From JAKAWW01 sp049966775 (lineage in GTDB: Archaea; Micrarchaeota; Micrarchaeia; Micrarchaeales; Micrarchaeaceae), in assembly GCA_049966775.1 (NCBI GenBank), contig JBMFTZ010000004.1:1-35626 (forward strand): a stretch of 35,626 bases of DNA, given 5' to 3'. Each line of letters starts with the position of its first letter. Position 1 is the first letter of the stretch. This document shows, in pieces, positions 15,292 to 24,006 of the stretch. A program made the translations under genes and the position numbers. Under the pieces are notes generated by a model. That model did not search any database and had not been told where the DNA came from. It saw only the letters and a program-made list of their open reading frames with translations.

Positions 15292-15855
15292 TCACGTATA
15301 TTTGGTGCTCACTGTAGCTATCTCCTCAACGTTGTGCAGCGTAGGAGGCAAGCCAGCATAAGTGTAGTTAATCCATACATATCCTGTAAATGCTGAGCCC
15401 AATGATGCTTTGGCTATACCGTAACTAGAGTAGCAATACAGGTTCATGGCGATGCTGTTGCTCGAATAGACGTCAAGCCCGCCGTTGAGCTCAGTTGAAG
15501 GGTAGAACTGTGGCGCCTTGCTATAGTTTTTTACACCGATGTTTCCATACATCGGCCCATTACCGGTAGAGTTTACACCTGTCGAGCATGCCGCACCCGT
15601 TATGTTTATCTCGCCGCCTGTGACCTGGGCGAACGATATAGTAAGCACGCCAGAGGTATTGATGGCTGCAAGATTGCACATAAAGGAAGGCGCAGGATTG
15701 CAGTAGGAAGGCACGATTGTGGGATTAAAGACGCCTATTCTGTACATTACGTAAAGGGCTACCGCTATTATGAGTATGGCGACCCCGTATGCTATCAGGA
15801 AATCGAGCGCAGCCTGTGCCTTCTCGGCATCGCCTTTACGCGCCCTCCTTGCCAT
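15292..15855 (-). CDS. Pilin-like protein with class III signal peptide
   Basis: 187 aa. A basic leader (MARRARKGDAEK) precedes AQAALDFLIAYGVAILII and a hydrophobic helix to about residue 45. This is the same class III signal as in the LamG protein at 1162, including the following RIGVFNP. The exported domain is small, beta-rich and has Cys pairs. It overlaps the response-regulator gene by 20 nt and is 4 nt from the P-loop kinase gene. The three therefore form an operon. It is probably a pilus or surface-filament subunit assembled after PibD cleavage. Confidence 0.82.
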   Translation of the reverse strand: MARRARKGDAEKAQAALDFLIAYGVAILIIAVALYVMYRIGVFNPTIVPSYCNPAPSFMCNLAAINTSGVLTISFAQVTGGEINITGAACSTGVNSTGNGPMYGNIGVKNYSKAPQFYPSTELNGGLDVYSSNSIAMNLYCYSSYGIAKASLGSAFTGYVWINYTYAGLPPTLHNVEEIATVSTKYT

Positions 15856-17050
15856 TATCCTTACCCACCTGCAACTTTACGCCGCTTGAGTCGCGGGTTA
15901 TCTTCACGTCGAGATCCTTGCCGCCAAAAAGCCTCTGCAATTCGTCATAGGTATAAGCGCCGATCGGCTTTGCGACATCACCCTTGCTCTTCAATATGGC
16001 ATCTCTTCTTTCTTTTATCTGCTCCTTCTGCAGCACCTCAAACGTGAGGGTAAGCTTGGGCACCTCGTTTGACTCAAAGAGATTGTCGATATCAAGATCA
16101 AGCAGCTTGTATCCTTCATCTTGCAGTATAAAAGGCAGCACCGCGCTGAACTCCTGCCTTACTTCTTCTACGGCTTTCAGCACATCGTCATGCAGCCCGG
16201 CGACCATAAACATCTCGCTATTCAAGAACCCAACAAACACGTTCTGCACCCTTGTGCTTATGGTGTCTTGGAGAAGCTGGGAAATAAGCCGCAATATCAC
16301 CATGGCGGATCTTTCGCCGAATTTCTTTGCGTAATCGCCCAGGTTATTGACCTTAAGCGCGCCTATTGTGTACCGTGAATCCTCTTTTATCGAGCGCTCT
16401 ATCTCATCGGTAAGCCTTTCCTCATCTGGGAGATCGATGAGCGGATCAAACCTCTTGCCCTTTTTCTTAAGGAACAACGTGACGAGGTTCCTCAAATCGG
16501 CGGGCTCGAATGGCTTCTTTATGTAGTAATCCGCACCATTCTTTATGCCTTTAAATCTGTTGCTTGTGGGATCCATCGCGCTGACTATTATTATTATCGT
16601 ATTGCTAAGGTCAGGATCGCTTTTGATTGTCTGGCAGATGTCAAGGCCATCCTTGTGTGGCAGCATAAGGTCAAGTATCACAAGATCGGGTCTGCTGCTT
16701 CTGACGAAAGGCAACACCTCGGCGCCATCGTAAAGCTGGTTTATCTCAAAGTCCTTGCCTATTGAAAGCGCCATCAGTTTGTTTATATTCTTGTCATCCT
16801 CTACTATAAGCACCTTGCGCAGCGTATTTTCTTGCTGGAGCATGTAATATGTGAGTATTCCGCCGCTACTCCTTGATGCGATTACCTTCATTGATGCCAG
16901 CTCTTCAATACCCTGCTTAAGAACGCTTTCCGGAAGCCCACGACTGAACGCCATGCCGCTTAATTCACTGTAGGTTATCTGCTGCCGCTCATTAAGCACA
17001 TTCAATACAAAATCTGCACCTTCACGTGCATTGGCCGTGCCCGCATCCAT
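15836..17050 (-). CDS. Response regulator: winged helix, REC, degenerate GGDEF
   Basis: 404 aa from ATG 17050, which has GGTGA four bases upstream; ATG 17098 is an alternative. Residues 10-70 look like a winged helix (ITYSELSGMAFSRG, LASMKVIAS). Residues 79-195 are a receiver domain with acidic EDD at 84-86, phospho-acceptor Asp 127 (ILDLMLP), Ser 157 and Lys 179 (KKPFEP). Residues 225-345 align with a GGDEF fold (YTIGALKVNNLGDYAKKFG), but the signature reads LNSEMFM, so c-di-GMP synthesis is not expected. It is probably a phospho-controlled switch. The histidine kinase at 18448 is the likely partner. Confidence 0.86.
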   Translation of the reverse strand: MDAGTANAREGADFVLNVLNERQQITYSELSGMAFSRGLPESVLKQGIEELASMKVIASRSSGGILTYYMLQQENTLRKVLIVEDDKNINKLMALSIGKDFEINQLYDGAEVLPFVRSSRPDLVILDLMLPHKDGLDICQTIKSDPDLSNTIIIIVSAMDPTSNRFKGIKNGADYYIKKPFEPADLRNLVTLFLKKKGKRFDPLIDLPDEERLTDEIERSIKEDSRYTIGALKVNNLGDYAKKFGERSAMVILRLISQLLQDTISTRVQNVFVGFLNSEMFMVAGLHDDVLKAVEEVRQEFSAVLPFILQDEGYKLLDLDIDNLFESNEVPKLTLTFEVLQKEQIKERRDAILKSKGDVAKPIGAYTYDELQRLFGGKDLDVKITRDSSGVKLQVGKDNGKEGA

Positions 17051-17171
17051 ATAGTCACCTGATAGCATATTACACATAGAAATATTATACTTTTCCATTT
17101 TTGCTTTTTATCGCGCTTTGGTAGCACCTCGCAAGAGATAAAAGCTTTTCTTGACAATATACATTGGTTCC

Positions 17172-18173
17172 ATGGCTACCCCACAGAAAAAAGAGCACAG
17201 CAGGGCACTGATTTATGCTGTTGTAATAGCTGTCTTGATAGTTGTGATAGCCGCTTATGCCTATTGGCATGCTGGCCCTACAAGGGTATTTATAGTAAAT
17301 GCGCCTTTGAATACCACGATAACCAGCACACCCGCCATATTCCTTATCAGGGGCAACGAATACGCGATGTATATTTCTGGCAGGCAGAGCGGCAATTCCA
17401 CCCACATATATATAGCCCAGCTCCCTGTTATGATAACGCCTTTGCTTTACGTAGAGCTTAAGCTCTACAATACCGTAAAGATAAATGCTGGCAGCAATTA
17501 CACTACGATCGAGATGAGGCTTGATTCTATATCAAGCAATAGCATAAGCGTGACGATTATACCGGTAAGCGCGAGCCTGCTTATCGCTCCAGATGCTTCC
17601 AACATAAAGGAGATATACGTGGCGTTGGGCGGCTCAAGCGCAGGCGTGCCCGCATACACAAATTCTACTATAGCAACAACCGTTTCAAGCACCACAACGA
17701 GCGTCTCAAGCACGACAACAACAAAGCCAGCCACAAATCAGACGCAGATTGAAATACAGGAACTGCTCAACAAGGACAAATTCTACCCGCTAGTGATGAA
17801 CATGTCCAAGCTTTACACCAACACAAGCGCTTGCACACAGCAGCAATATTACACCGCTTATGTGAGCTACTATGGCAGTGCACCCACCGTAACATATACG
17901 TACCAGAATGTGAGCCCCTTCACCCCATACGGCATGCTCGTAAGGACCGTTGGACAGCGCGGACTGTACATAACAAATTTTATAACGCTCACAAAGAGCG
18001 CGTTTTATAATGGTACATCTGCACTGACCATCACAACGAACGTGACATCAGGCACGATAGCCAATACAACCCTTGGAGGGGTGTATAACGGGTTTAACTA
18101 CACAGTCCTTCAAAACCTGTACAAGAAAGCGGTTATTATTGGGGGCCCGTGCGGCATAGAAGTCGCGCACTAA
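17172..18173 (+). CDS. Membrane-anchored surface protein with Thr/Ser-rich stalk
   Basis: 333 aa from ATG 17172. One N-terminal membrane helix (ALIYAVVIAVLIVVIAAYAY, about residues 12-31) anchors an outside part. That part is made of a beta-rich domain, a Thr/Ser-rich linker with VSSTTTSVSSTTTTK near residue 180, and a second domain with several Cys and many N-glycosylation sequons. It is divergent from the response regulator and stands between that operon and the histidine kinase. The family is not recognised. The architecture resembles the anchored proteins at 24003 and 33302. Confidence 0.72.
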   Translation: MATPQKKEHSRALIYAVVIAVLIVVIAAYAYWHAGPTRVFIVNAPLNTTITSTPAIFLIRGNEYAMYISGRQSGNSTHIYIAQLPVMITPLLYVELKLYNTVKINAGSNYTTIEMRLDSISSNSISVTIIPVSASLLIAPDASNIKEIYVALGGSSAGVPAYTNSTIATTVSSTTTSVSSTTTTKPATNQTQIEIQELLNKDKFYPLVMNMSKLYTNTSACTQQQYYTAYVSYYGSAPTVTYTYQNVSPFTPYGMLVRTVGQRGLYITNFITLTKSAFYNGTSALTITTNVTSGTIANTTLGGVYNGFNYTVLQNLYKKAVIIGGPCGIEVAH

Positions 18174-18234
18174 GGCTTGCTGGTTATTTTTGGTATATTC
18201 AATGATTTCTACAAATAGGAAGTATCACTTTTAA

Positions 18235-18363
18235 CTGCAGCACCTAGTTGCTTGGTATCCGCTCAATGGCAACGCAAACGACTACAGCGGCAATGGCAAC
18301 AACGGCGTGCCCACTGGTGTTAATTTTGCGGGCAATTGGTATTCCAGCTACACGCAACCGTGA
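18235..18363 (+). pseudogene. Displaced C-terminal fragment of a LamG pilin-like gene
   Basis: 129 nt align without gaps to 1951-2079, the end of the LamG pilin-like gene. I count 16 differences (about 88 percent identity), at least 9 of them silent. Similarity begins abruptly at CTGCAG, with an in-frame TAA just before it, and fades a few bases after the shared TGA stop. The fragment has no start codon or promoter. It encodes the same Gly/Asn-rich tail (WYPLNGNANDYSGNGNNG). It is either the remnant of a lost paralogue or a silent cassette. Confidence 0.85.
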
Positions 18364-18447
18364 ATAGGAAAGGGGATGTAGGCTTATGTGGCAAACTTAA
18401 TGCGGCCGGCATTGAAGCACATGCAGGCCCTCAAACGGACTTGCTGG

Positions 18448-20697
18448 TCACGCTGTTGCGCTCTTGCTGGCTTGCTTTTGCCTTGCTGACTTTGGCTTTA
18501 CCCTCAGAGTGAACCAGAACCGGCTACCTACACCGAGCTGCGACTCAAATCCTATCTTGCCGCCGTGCAACCGCACGATGTCCTTTGCTATAGAGAGCCC
18601 AAGGCCCGTCCCGGCACCGTCCTGCTTCACAAGGCCCCTCTTTGGAGCTTCGTAGAACTTCCTGAACAGCTTGTGCTTGTCTTCTTCGCTGATGCCTATG
18701 CCCGTATCAACGACATCGCATTGTATGTATTTCGAGCCCTTCCTGTAGATCTTTACGGTTATGCTTCCTTTCTCTGTAAACTTGATGGCGTTGCCTATCA
18801 GGTTCACAAAAACCTGTATGAGTCTGTTTGGATCGGCATATACCTTTGGCGTATCGAATGCCACATCCCAGCTAAATGAAAGGCCCTTGCCCGTGGCGCT
18901 CTCTTGAAGTGCTTTTATGCTGGGATTTTCGTAAAGGTCGCGCATGTCCACCTCTTTTGGCTCCAGCTTAACCTTGTTCGATTCGAGCTTTGCCGCATCT
19001 AGGACTTGTTGTATTATGAGCATGAGCCTGTTAGCCTCGTCTATTATGGTAGAAACGTATTCCTTTTGCTCACCGTTTATGGCACCAAACTCCCCATCAT
19101 ACAGCAGCTTGGAGAAGCCCTTTATGTTTGTCAATGGTGTCTTCAGTTCGTGGGATATGTTGTATATGAACTGCGACTTCAAATCGCTCGTGGAGCGCAA
19201 CTTTTTAAGCTGGTTTTGCATGTCCCTCATCATAGATTCCTGGTCTCTTAGACGACGCCTTGTTTCCAGCTCCTTGACAACGATGATGTAGCTGCTGTCG
19301 TTTTCCACGCCTTTGAATGCGCGTATCGAATGCGTTGCCGCTACCTTTGCGCCGCTCTTCGATACAAGGTCCACGTATGAGTTGTCCACCTTTCCGCCGT
19401 TCCTCACATATGCTATATCGCGATCAAGCAGGAAGGGATCTACATATATGGATTTGATCTCCTTGCCCACCATCTCGGCCCTTTGGTAGCCCAGAACGCT
19501 TTCTACAGTCATGTTCGCATTGGTGATGTACCCGAAGTTGTCTACTGTTATGACCATGTCCGACGTGCCGTTGATAAAATCAAAGAACGCATCCTTTACG
19601 TCTGACAGATATTTCTCCGCGTTTGCGTTGTAAATTAGAAACATGAAGCCGCCTGCCCAGCTTGAAGCTGCAAAGCGCACATGCGTCGGCATCGCATTTA
19701 TGGTGGCGATATCGGTAAATCCCGAGATGCCGCCGCTTTGCAGCGCTGAGGCGTAGTTCTTGAACGCGCTCCTGCTTCCTTCTATTACAAGATCTTCGAT
19801 ACTTTTGCCCAACACGTACCCGGTAGGATAGCCTGTGAGCTTCTCTATGCTTTGCGATGCTTCCAGTATGCTAAATTGCTCGTCGGTATAGATGAGCGCG
19901 GAGAGCGGGTCATTGCTTATCATGTCGCTGAGCGCAGAAAAGCGTTCTATACTAGTGGCATTGCTCAGCGCAACATGCACGAGCTTGTCGCTTATCTTGC
20001 TCGTTGAGACATAATAGACGCGCTTCTTGCCCTCTAGCTGTATGCTCACAGTTGCCGTTCTCCCGGCAAGCTTGGAAAGCGCATCAAAGTCCATCCCAAG
20101 GAGCTCGTTAACCTTCTTTGGAAGCTGCAGGCGAAATTCGCCAATGGCGAACTTGTTGCTCTTTATTATTGTATTATCGGAAACAACGAGCAACTGCATT
20201 GGTATGTTGTCGAACGCTCCGCTGAAGTAGTTGGCCACCCTGGTGTTCTTTGTCTTCTCGCTGCGGTATGCTAGTTCGATGCCTATCGCAGTTGAAGCGA
20301 GAGCCACACTGCTTATTATCTCGTCGTTGAACTTATTCTCCGCTTTTGAAAGAAGTTCTATTACCAGGGACGCCTTGCCGTGAAGGTTTATGGGAAGCAC
20401 GGCGCAGCTTGCAAAGCCTTGATTCTTGTAGCTTATGAGCTCCGGGAACGAAGAGTATTCGCTGAGCTGATTGTCTACGTAATATTTGCCGGTGTTTATC
20501 ACGTAGCCGTGCAACGTGTTCTGCTCCGCGCTGCGGGTCGCCCCGTCGCTACTAAGCATGCTTACTATGTTCACCGCATCAATGCCGAGGGTGCTGCCTA
20601 TTACCGTCTTGAAATGCTTGAGCATTTCCTCTTCGCTCACGGTTGAGCTGTATATGGGGGAGAGGTCGCCAAGCAGCTTCTGCAGAATACCGTCCAT
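18448..20697 (-). CDS. Soluble sensor histidine kinase with GAF and PAS domains
   Basis: 749 aa from ATG 20697 (GTG 20706 possible). It has no membrane helix. A GAF-like domain spans about 15-145. PAS-like domains span about 155-250, 262-360 and 372-480. A dimerisation helix follows with the phospho-accepting His at about 516 (NISHELKTPLTNIKGF). The ATPase has the N-box (NLIGNAIKFT), DTGIGI and GAGTGLGLSIAKDI. It should sense an intracellular signal and phosphorylate a regulator, most likely that at 15836. A TATA-like GCTATATAAC lies 30-40 nt upstream. Two-component systems are rare in DPANN archaea. Confidence 0.93.
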   Translation of the reverse strand: MDGILQKLLGDLSPIYSSTVSEEEMLKHFKTVIGSTLGIDAVNIVSMLSSDGATRSAEQNTLHGYVINTGKYYVDNQLSEYSSFPELISYKNQGFASCAVLPINLHGKASLVIELLSKAENKFNDEIISSVALASTAIGIELAYRSEKTKNTRVANYFSGAFDNIPMQLLVVSDNTIIKSNKFAIGEFRLQLPKKVNELLGMDFDALSKLAGRTATVSIQLEGKKRVYYVSTSKISDKLVHVALSNATSIERFSALSDMISNDPLSALIYTDEQFSILEASQSIEKLTGYPTGYVLGKSIEDLVIEGSRSAFKNYASALQSGGISGFTDIATINAMPTHVRFAASSWAGGFMFLIYNANAEKYLSDVKDAFFDFINGTSDMVITVDNFGYITNANMTVESVLGYQRAEMVGKEIKSIYVDPFLLDRDIAYVRNGGKVDNSYVDLVSKSGAKVAATHSIRAFKGVENDSSYIIVVKELETRRRLRDQESMMRDMQNQLKKLRSTSDLKSQFIYNISHELKTPLTNIKGFSKLLYDGEFGAINGEQKEYVSTIIDEANRLMLIIQQVLDAAKLESNKVKLEPKEVDMRDLYENPSIKALQESATGKGLSFSWDVAFDTPKVYADPNRLIQVFVNLIGNAIKFTEKGSITVKIYRKGSKYIQCDVVDTGIGISEEDKHKLFRKFYEAPKRGLVKQDGAGTGLGLSIAKDIVRLHGGKIGFESQLGVGSRFWFTLRVKPKSARQKQASKSATA

Positions 20698-20753
20698 GAT
20701 AACCACGCTGGTGGGACGCGCCCACGCCCAGTGTTATATAGCTTATGCCCAAC

Positions 20754-20766
20754 AAAAATATATAAA
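20754..20766 (+). promoter_or_regulatory. TATA box of the fibrillarin operon
   Basis: AAAATATATAAAA lies about 45 nt before the fibrillarin ATG, giving a predicted leader near 20 nt. GGTAG just before the ATG could be the ribosome-binding site. The histidine kinase promoter (minus strand, about 20733-20742) lies back to back with it. Confidence 0.5.
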
Positions 20767-20804
20767 ATGCAGTATCCAATCTATTTATACCAGTAGGTAG
20801 TCAG

Positions 20805-21479
20805 ATGAACGACAACAGCATAAGGGAGGTATTTGATGGCGTATACATGATAGGAGGCAAACTCGCAACCCTGAATCTTGCAAAGGGGCGCAGAGTTTAC
20901 AACGAAGAGCTTGTGAACATAGAGGGTAGGGAATACAGGCTATGGAACCCGTACAGAAGCAAGCTTGCCGCGGCAATGCTCAAAGGCCTCAAGCGCATGG
21001 CGATTAAGAGCGGTAGCTCGGTGCTCTACCTTGGCGCGGCCACAGGTACCACATCGAGCCATGTGAGCGACATTGTTGGAAGGGAAGGCAGTGTGTACGC
21101 GATAGAGCTTTCTGAGCGCAACATGCGTGAGCTCATCAAGGTGTGCGAGTCGCGAGCCAACATGGTGCCCATACTCGCCGATGCAAGGGACAGCTCCGTA
21201 TATGCTCAATACATTGAAGCTGAAGCGTGCAATGTGATATACCAGGACGTATCAACAAAGGAGCAAGCAAAGGTGCTCCTGGAAAACAGCAGATTCCTGA
21301 AAAGGGGGGGCATTGCGTATTTTATAGTAAAGTCGCAGAGCATAAGCATAAGCAGCAGGCCGGAATCGATTTATGAAAAAGAATTAAATCTCTTGAAGGA
21401 CAAGTTTAAAGTGCTTGAAAAGTTCGGGCTGGAGCCTTATGACAGCCTGCATCTTTTCACTGTACTCGAAAAGTTGTGA
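20805..21479 (+). CDS. flpA: Fibrillarin-like rRNA/tRNA 2'-O-methyltransferase
   Basis: 224 aa, the usual archaeal length. A short N-terminal domain (residues 1-50, GVYMIGGKLATLNL) and the conserved LWNPYRSKLAAAML precede an S-adenosylmethionine-binding Rossmann fold with LYLGAATGTTSSHVSD (about 73-88) and VYAIELSERNMREL. In the C/D box RNP it methylates the ribose chosen by the guide RNA. The conserved C-terminal Asp-Val (YQDVSTKEQ) and Lys (IVKSQS) are present. Nop5 and L7Ae are not in the window. Confidence 0.96.
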   Translation: MNDNSIREVFDGVYMIGGKLATLNLAKGRRVYNEELVNIEGREYRLWNPYRSKLAAAMLKGLKRMAIKSGSSVLYLGAATGTTSSHVSDIVGREGSVYAIELSERNMRELIKVCESRANMVPILADARDSSVYAQYIEAEACNVIYQDVSTKEQAKVLLENSRFLKRGGIAYFIVKSQSISISSRPESIYEKELNLLKDKFKVLEKFGLEPYDSLHLFTVLEKL

Positions 21480-21483
21480 GAAG

Positions 21484-22275
21484 ATGTTTGATTTTGTGAA
21501 ATACTCTAAAAAAATGCCCAAAGTGGCGGGCAAGTTTACGTGCATGTACTGCGGAGCCGAGAATATCTCGTTCGGCGGCGTTGCTATATGCACAAACTGC
21601 GAGGGCATTGCGAGCAGCACCACGCCGCAGGCAGCAGATCACAACAGAGTCGACGCGGTGCGTGAGATAAGCACACACAACAGATTGCACGAATACGAGG
21701 AGAGCATAAAGATTTATGAGCAGCTTTTTAACACTGCAAAAGATCCTATGCTACTCTATGCGGAAGCCCTTACGTATATAGCGTATTCGAACTATGAACT
21801 TTCTAGGATAAGCTATGATAGAGAAGGATTTATGGAAGAGAATGCGGAGCATAACTACCACGCTTCGGAGCTCACGTCAAAGGCAAAGCTTCTGCTTGCA
21901 AAGTGCTCCAGCATGCTAAGAAGCGGCACCCCGCTTAGCGACGCTAAAACAAGCGCGTATCATCTTTTCCTTGCGTACCTTAAGTTTGGGGATACCGCTG
22001 CCGCGCGCTCCGCCTTATACAACGTTAAGAAGCTAGATGGCACGCTCTACGAGTATGCTTCTATGCAGCTCGGCAGCGAGATTGGCGATTTCAAAGGTGT
22101 CCTGCAGCATTCCGAAGTACTGTTGAAGGCCAGGTGGCAACCGCATATTGCGCTTTATTATGCGGCCTACGCGCTCTTCAAAACAGGAAAAACAAAAGAG
22201 GCAAAGGCTATAATGGGATCAATACAGGGTTTTATAAAATCAGAAAATACGGGGCGCCTTCTTGGGGTACTTTGA
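21484..22275 (+). CDS. Zinc-ribbon protein with helical (TPR-like) repeats
   Basis: 263 aa from ATG 21484. A four-Cys zinc ribbon (C20, C23, C36, C39: CMYCGAE and CTNCEG) is followed by antiparallel helices that look like tetratricopeptide repeats (LHEYEESIKIYEQLFNTAKD, ALYYAAYALFKTGKTKEA). That layout suggests a protein-binding scaffold. The start 4 nt after the flpA stop (GTGAGAAGATG) is preferred; upstream in-frame ATGs lie inside flpA. I do not recognise a named family. Confidence 0.72.
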   Translation: MFDFVKYSKKMPKVAGKFTCMYCGAENISFGGVAICTNCEGIASSTTPQAADHNRVDAVREISTHNRLHEYEESIKIYEQLFNTAKDPMLLYAEALTYIAYSNYELSRISYDREGFMEENAEHNYHASELTSKAKLLLAKCSSMLRSGTPLSDAKTSAYHLFLAYLKFGDTAAARSALYNVKKLDGTLYEYASMQLGSEIGDFKGVLQHSEVLLKARWQPHIALYYAAYALFKTGKTKEAKAIMGSIQGFIKSENTGRLLGVL

Positions 22276-22281
22276 CCTTGA

Positions 22282-24006
22282 TCATTTTGATATCAATATA
22301 AATCCCATGTTTTTTGTCTCATCAACTATACAGTAGCCATAACGCTCAAGCTGTACTATACTACCTTTGCTTAGCGACGCGGCTGCGCTTTCTATGTATC
22401 CATGGCTGTGCTGCAAGCTGTTTTCATTGAATGAGCCATCATCGTTCAGCGGGTTGCCTGGCACGGTAATATCGCATTTGACAAAATTCCCTTCCGAAAC
22501 CCATTGGAGCTTTTTTGCATGCGCGCCTTCTCCAATCCTTTCTGCCGAGATTGCACTACTAGTATGGCTGACTATTTTAATGCTGTACAAGTCCTTAAGC
22601 CTTATTGTCTCGCCGTCAGAAAGTGCGGAATCCGAACTGCTTATATAGAAGGTATCGCCCACGGTATAGCTCCTTGAGCCCATATCAGATACGGGGTGCA
22701 TGCGCAAGCTCACGCTTTGGGATTGTGCGTTGCTGACTATGAGCTTTACTGGATTTTCCACGTAGAAAAATCTCTTCGCTATTGGGTCTATAATGCTCTT
22801 GTTCTCTGACATGAGCATGTCAATGCTGACAACACTATCTACCATGCTCATGCCAAACCGCAATACAAACCTTTTTATGGCCTCAGGTTGTATGCCCCTG
22901 CGGCGGAGCGCGGCGATAGTTACTAACCGCGGATCGTCATAACCAGAGAGCTTGCCCTCGCTTATCAGCGCGCGGAGCTCCCTCTTGTGCGTTACGTTGT
23001 TCTTTATGACAAGCCTTGCCTCTAGGTGCATCCTGGGCTTCCTCAAGCCTATTGCATCAAGCACTGCGTAATAAAGCTCGTTTCTCAGCTCGTATTCTTT
23101 GCTTCTTATGGCATCGGTTATGCCATGCAGCGAATCCATTATGGGCGTGTTAAAGTCGTATGTGGGCCACACGATGTATTTGTTTCCCTGGCGGTAGTGC
23201 GCATGCTTCTTAACACGCATTATGGTAGGATCGCGCATTACTGTATTTTGCGACTTCATGTCACCTTTAAGCCTCAGAACGGCTGCGCCTTCTTCAAACT
23301 TGCCAGAAAGCATCGCTTCGAACAGCTGCAAGTTCTCCTCAACGCTTTGACTCCTGTGCTTGCATTCGCGCGCATGGAACCTGTCGGCTTTCATCTGCTC
23401 TGGTGTGCACGTGCACACATATGCCTTGCCGTTTCGTATCGCCTGCTCGGCGTACTTGTACACATCGTCTATGCTGTCGCTCGCATAGTATTCGCCATCA
23501 AATTGGATGCCGAGCCACTCTGAATCCGACCTTATTGCATCCACAAACCTCTGCTCTTCCTTCTCCGGATTTGTGTCATCGAAATAAAGGAATATCTTGC
23601 CTTTATATATCTTAGCGAATTCAGCTGCAAGTATTGCTGCTTTTGCATTCCCTATGTGCATGAAGCCGTTAGGCTCTGGTGCGTACCTCGTTGCAAACGA
23701 GCCGCTTTCTGCACCCTCGAGCACCATGCTTGGCTTTGACGTTGCCTCGACCTTCACCTTTTCCTCAGCTCGGAATTCGCTATCGTATTTTTTGTACAGC
23801 GCGCCCAGCTCTGCAACGCCCATGCTGTTTACATGCTTTACAATCTCAGTAACATCTGCTTCTATCTGCTTTATGTCACCTTTTTCTTCTTTGGATAGCT
23901 TTGATAGCACCTTGCCCAGGACACTCGATATCGACGCCTTGCCGTAGTCTATGGCGTTCTTTACCGCATATTTGAGCGCCAGATCCTTCAGATGGCTAGC
24001 ACTCAT
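22282..24006 (-). CDS. gltX: Glutamyl-tRNA synthetase (archaeal GlxRS type)
   Basis: 574 aa from ATG 24006, which shares ATGA with the stop of the upstream gene; ATG 24012 is possible. A helical N-terminal extension of about 100 residues precedes the class I catalytic core: RYAPEPNGFMHIGNAKAA carries the HIGH-type motif as HIGN, and FLYFDDTNPEKEEQ follows. The C-terminal beta-barrels are those of the GlnRS/archaeal-GluRS subclass. The KMSKS site reads VTHKREL (about 338-344), with His in place of the usual Ser. It charges tRNA-Glu and, in archaea using GatDE, only that. Confidence 0.95.
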   Translation of the reverse strand: MSASHLKDLALKYAVKNAIDYGKASISSVLGKVLSKLSKEEKGDIKQIEADVTEIVKHVNSMGVAELGALYKKYDSEFRAEEKVKVEATSKPSMVLEGAESGSFATRYAPEPNGFMHIGNAKAAILAAEFAKIYKGKIFLYFDDTNPEKEEQRFVDAIRSDSEWLGIQFDGEYYASDSIDDVYKYAEQAIRNGKAYVCTCTPEQMKADRFHARECKHRSQSVEENLQLFEAMLSGKFEEGAAVLRLKGDMKSQNTVMRDPTIMRVKKHAHYRQGNKYIVWPTYDFNTPIMDSLHGITDAIRSKEYELRNELYYAVLDAIGLRKPRMHLEARLVIKNNVTHKRELRALISEGKLSGYDDPRLVTIAALRRRGIQPEAIKRFVLRFGMSMVDSVVSIDMLMSENKSIIDPIAKRFFYVENPVKLIVSNAQSQSVSLRMHPVSDMGSRSYTVGDTFYISSSDSALSDGETIRLKDLYSIKIVSHTSSAISAERIGEGAHAKKLQWVSEGNFVKCDITVPGNPLNDDGSFNENSLQHSHGYIESAAASLSKGSIVQLERYGYCIVDETKNMGFILISK

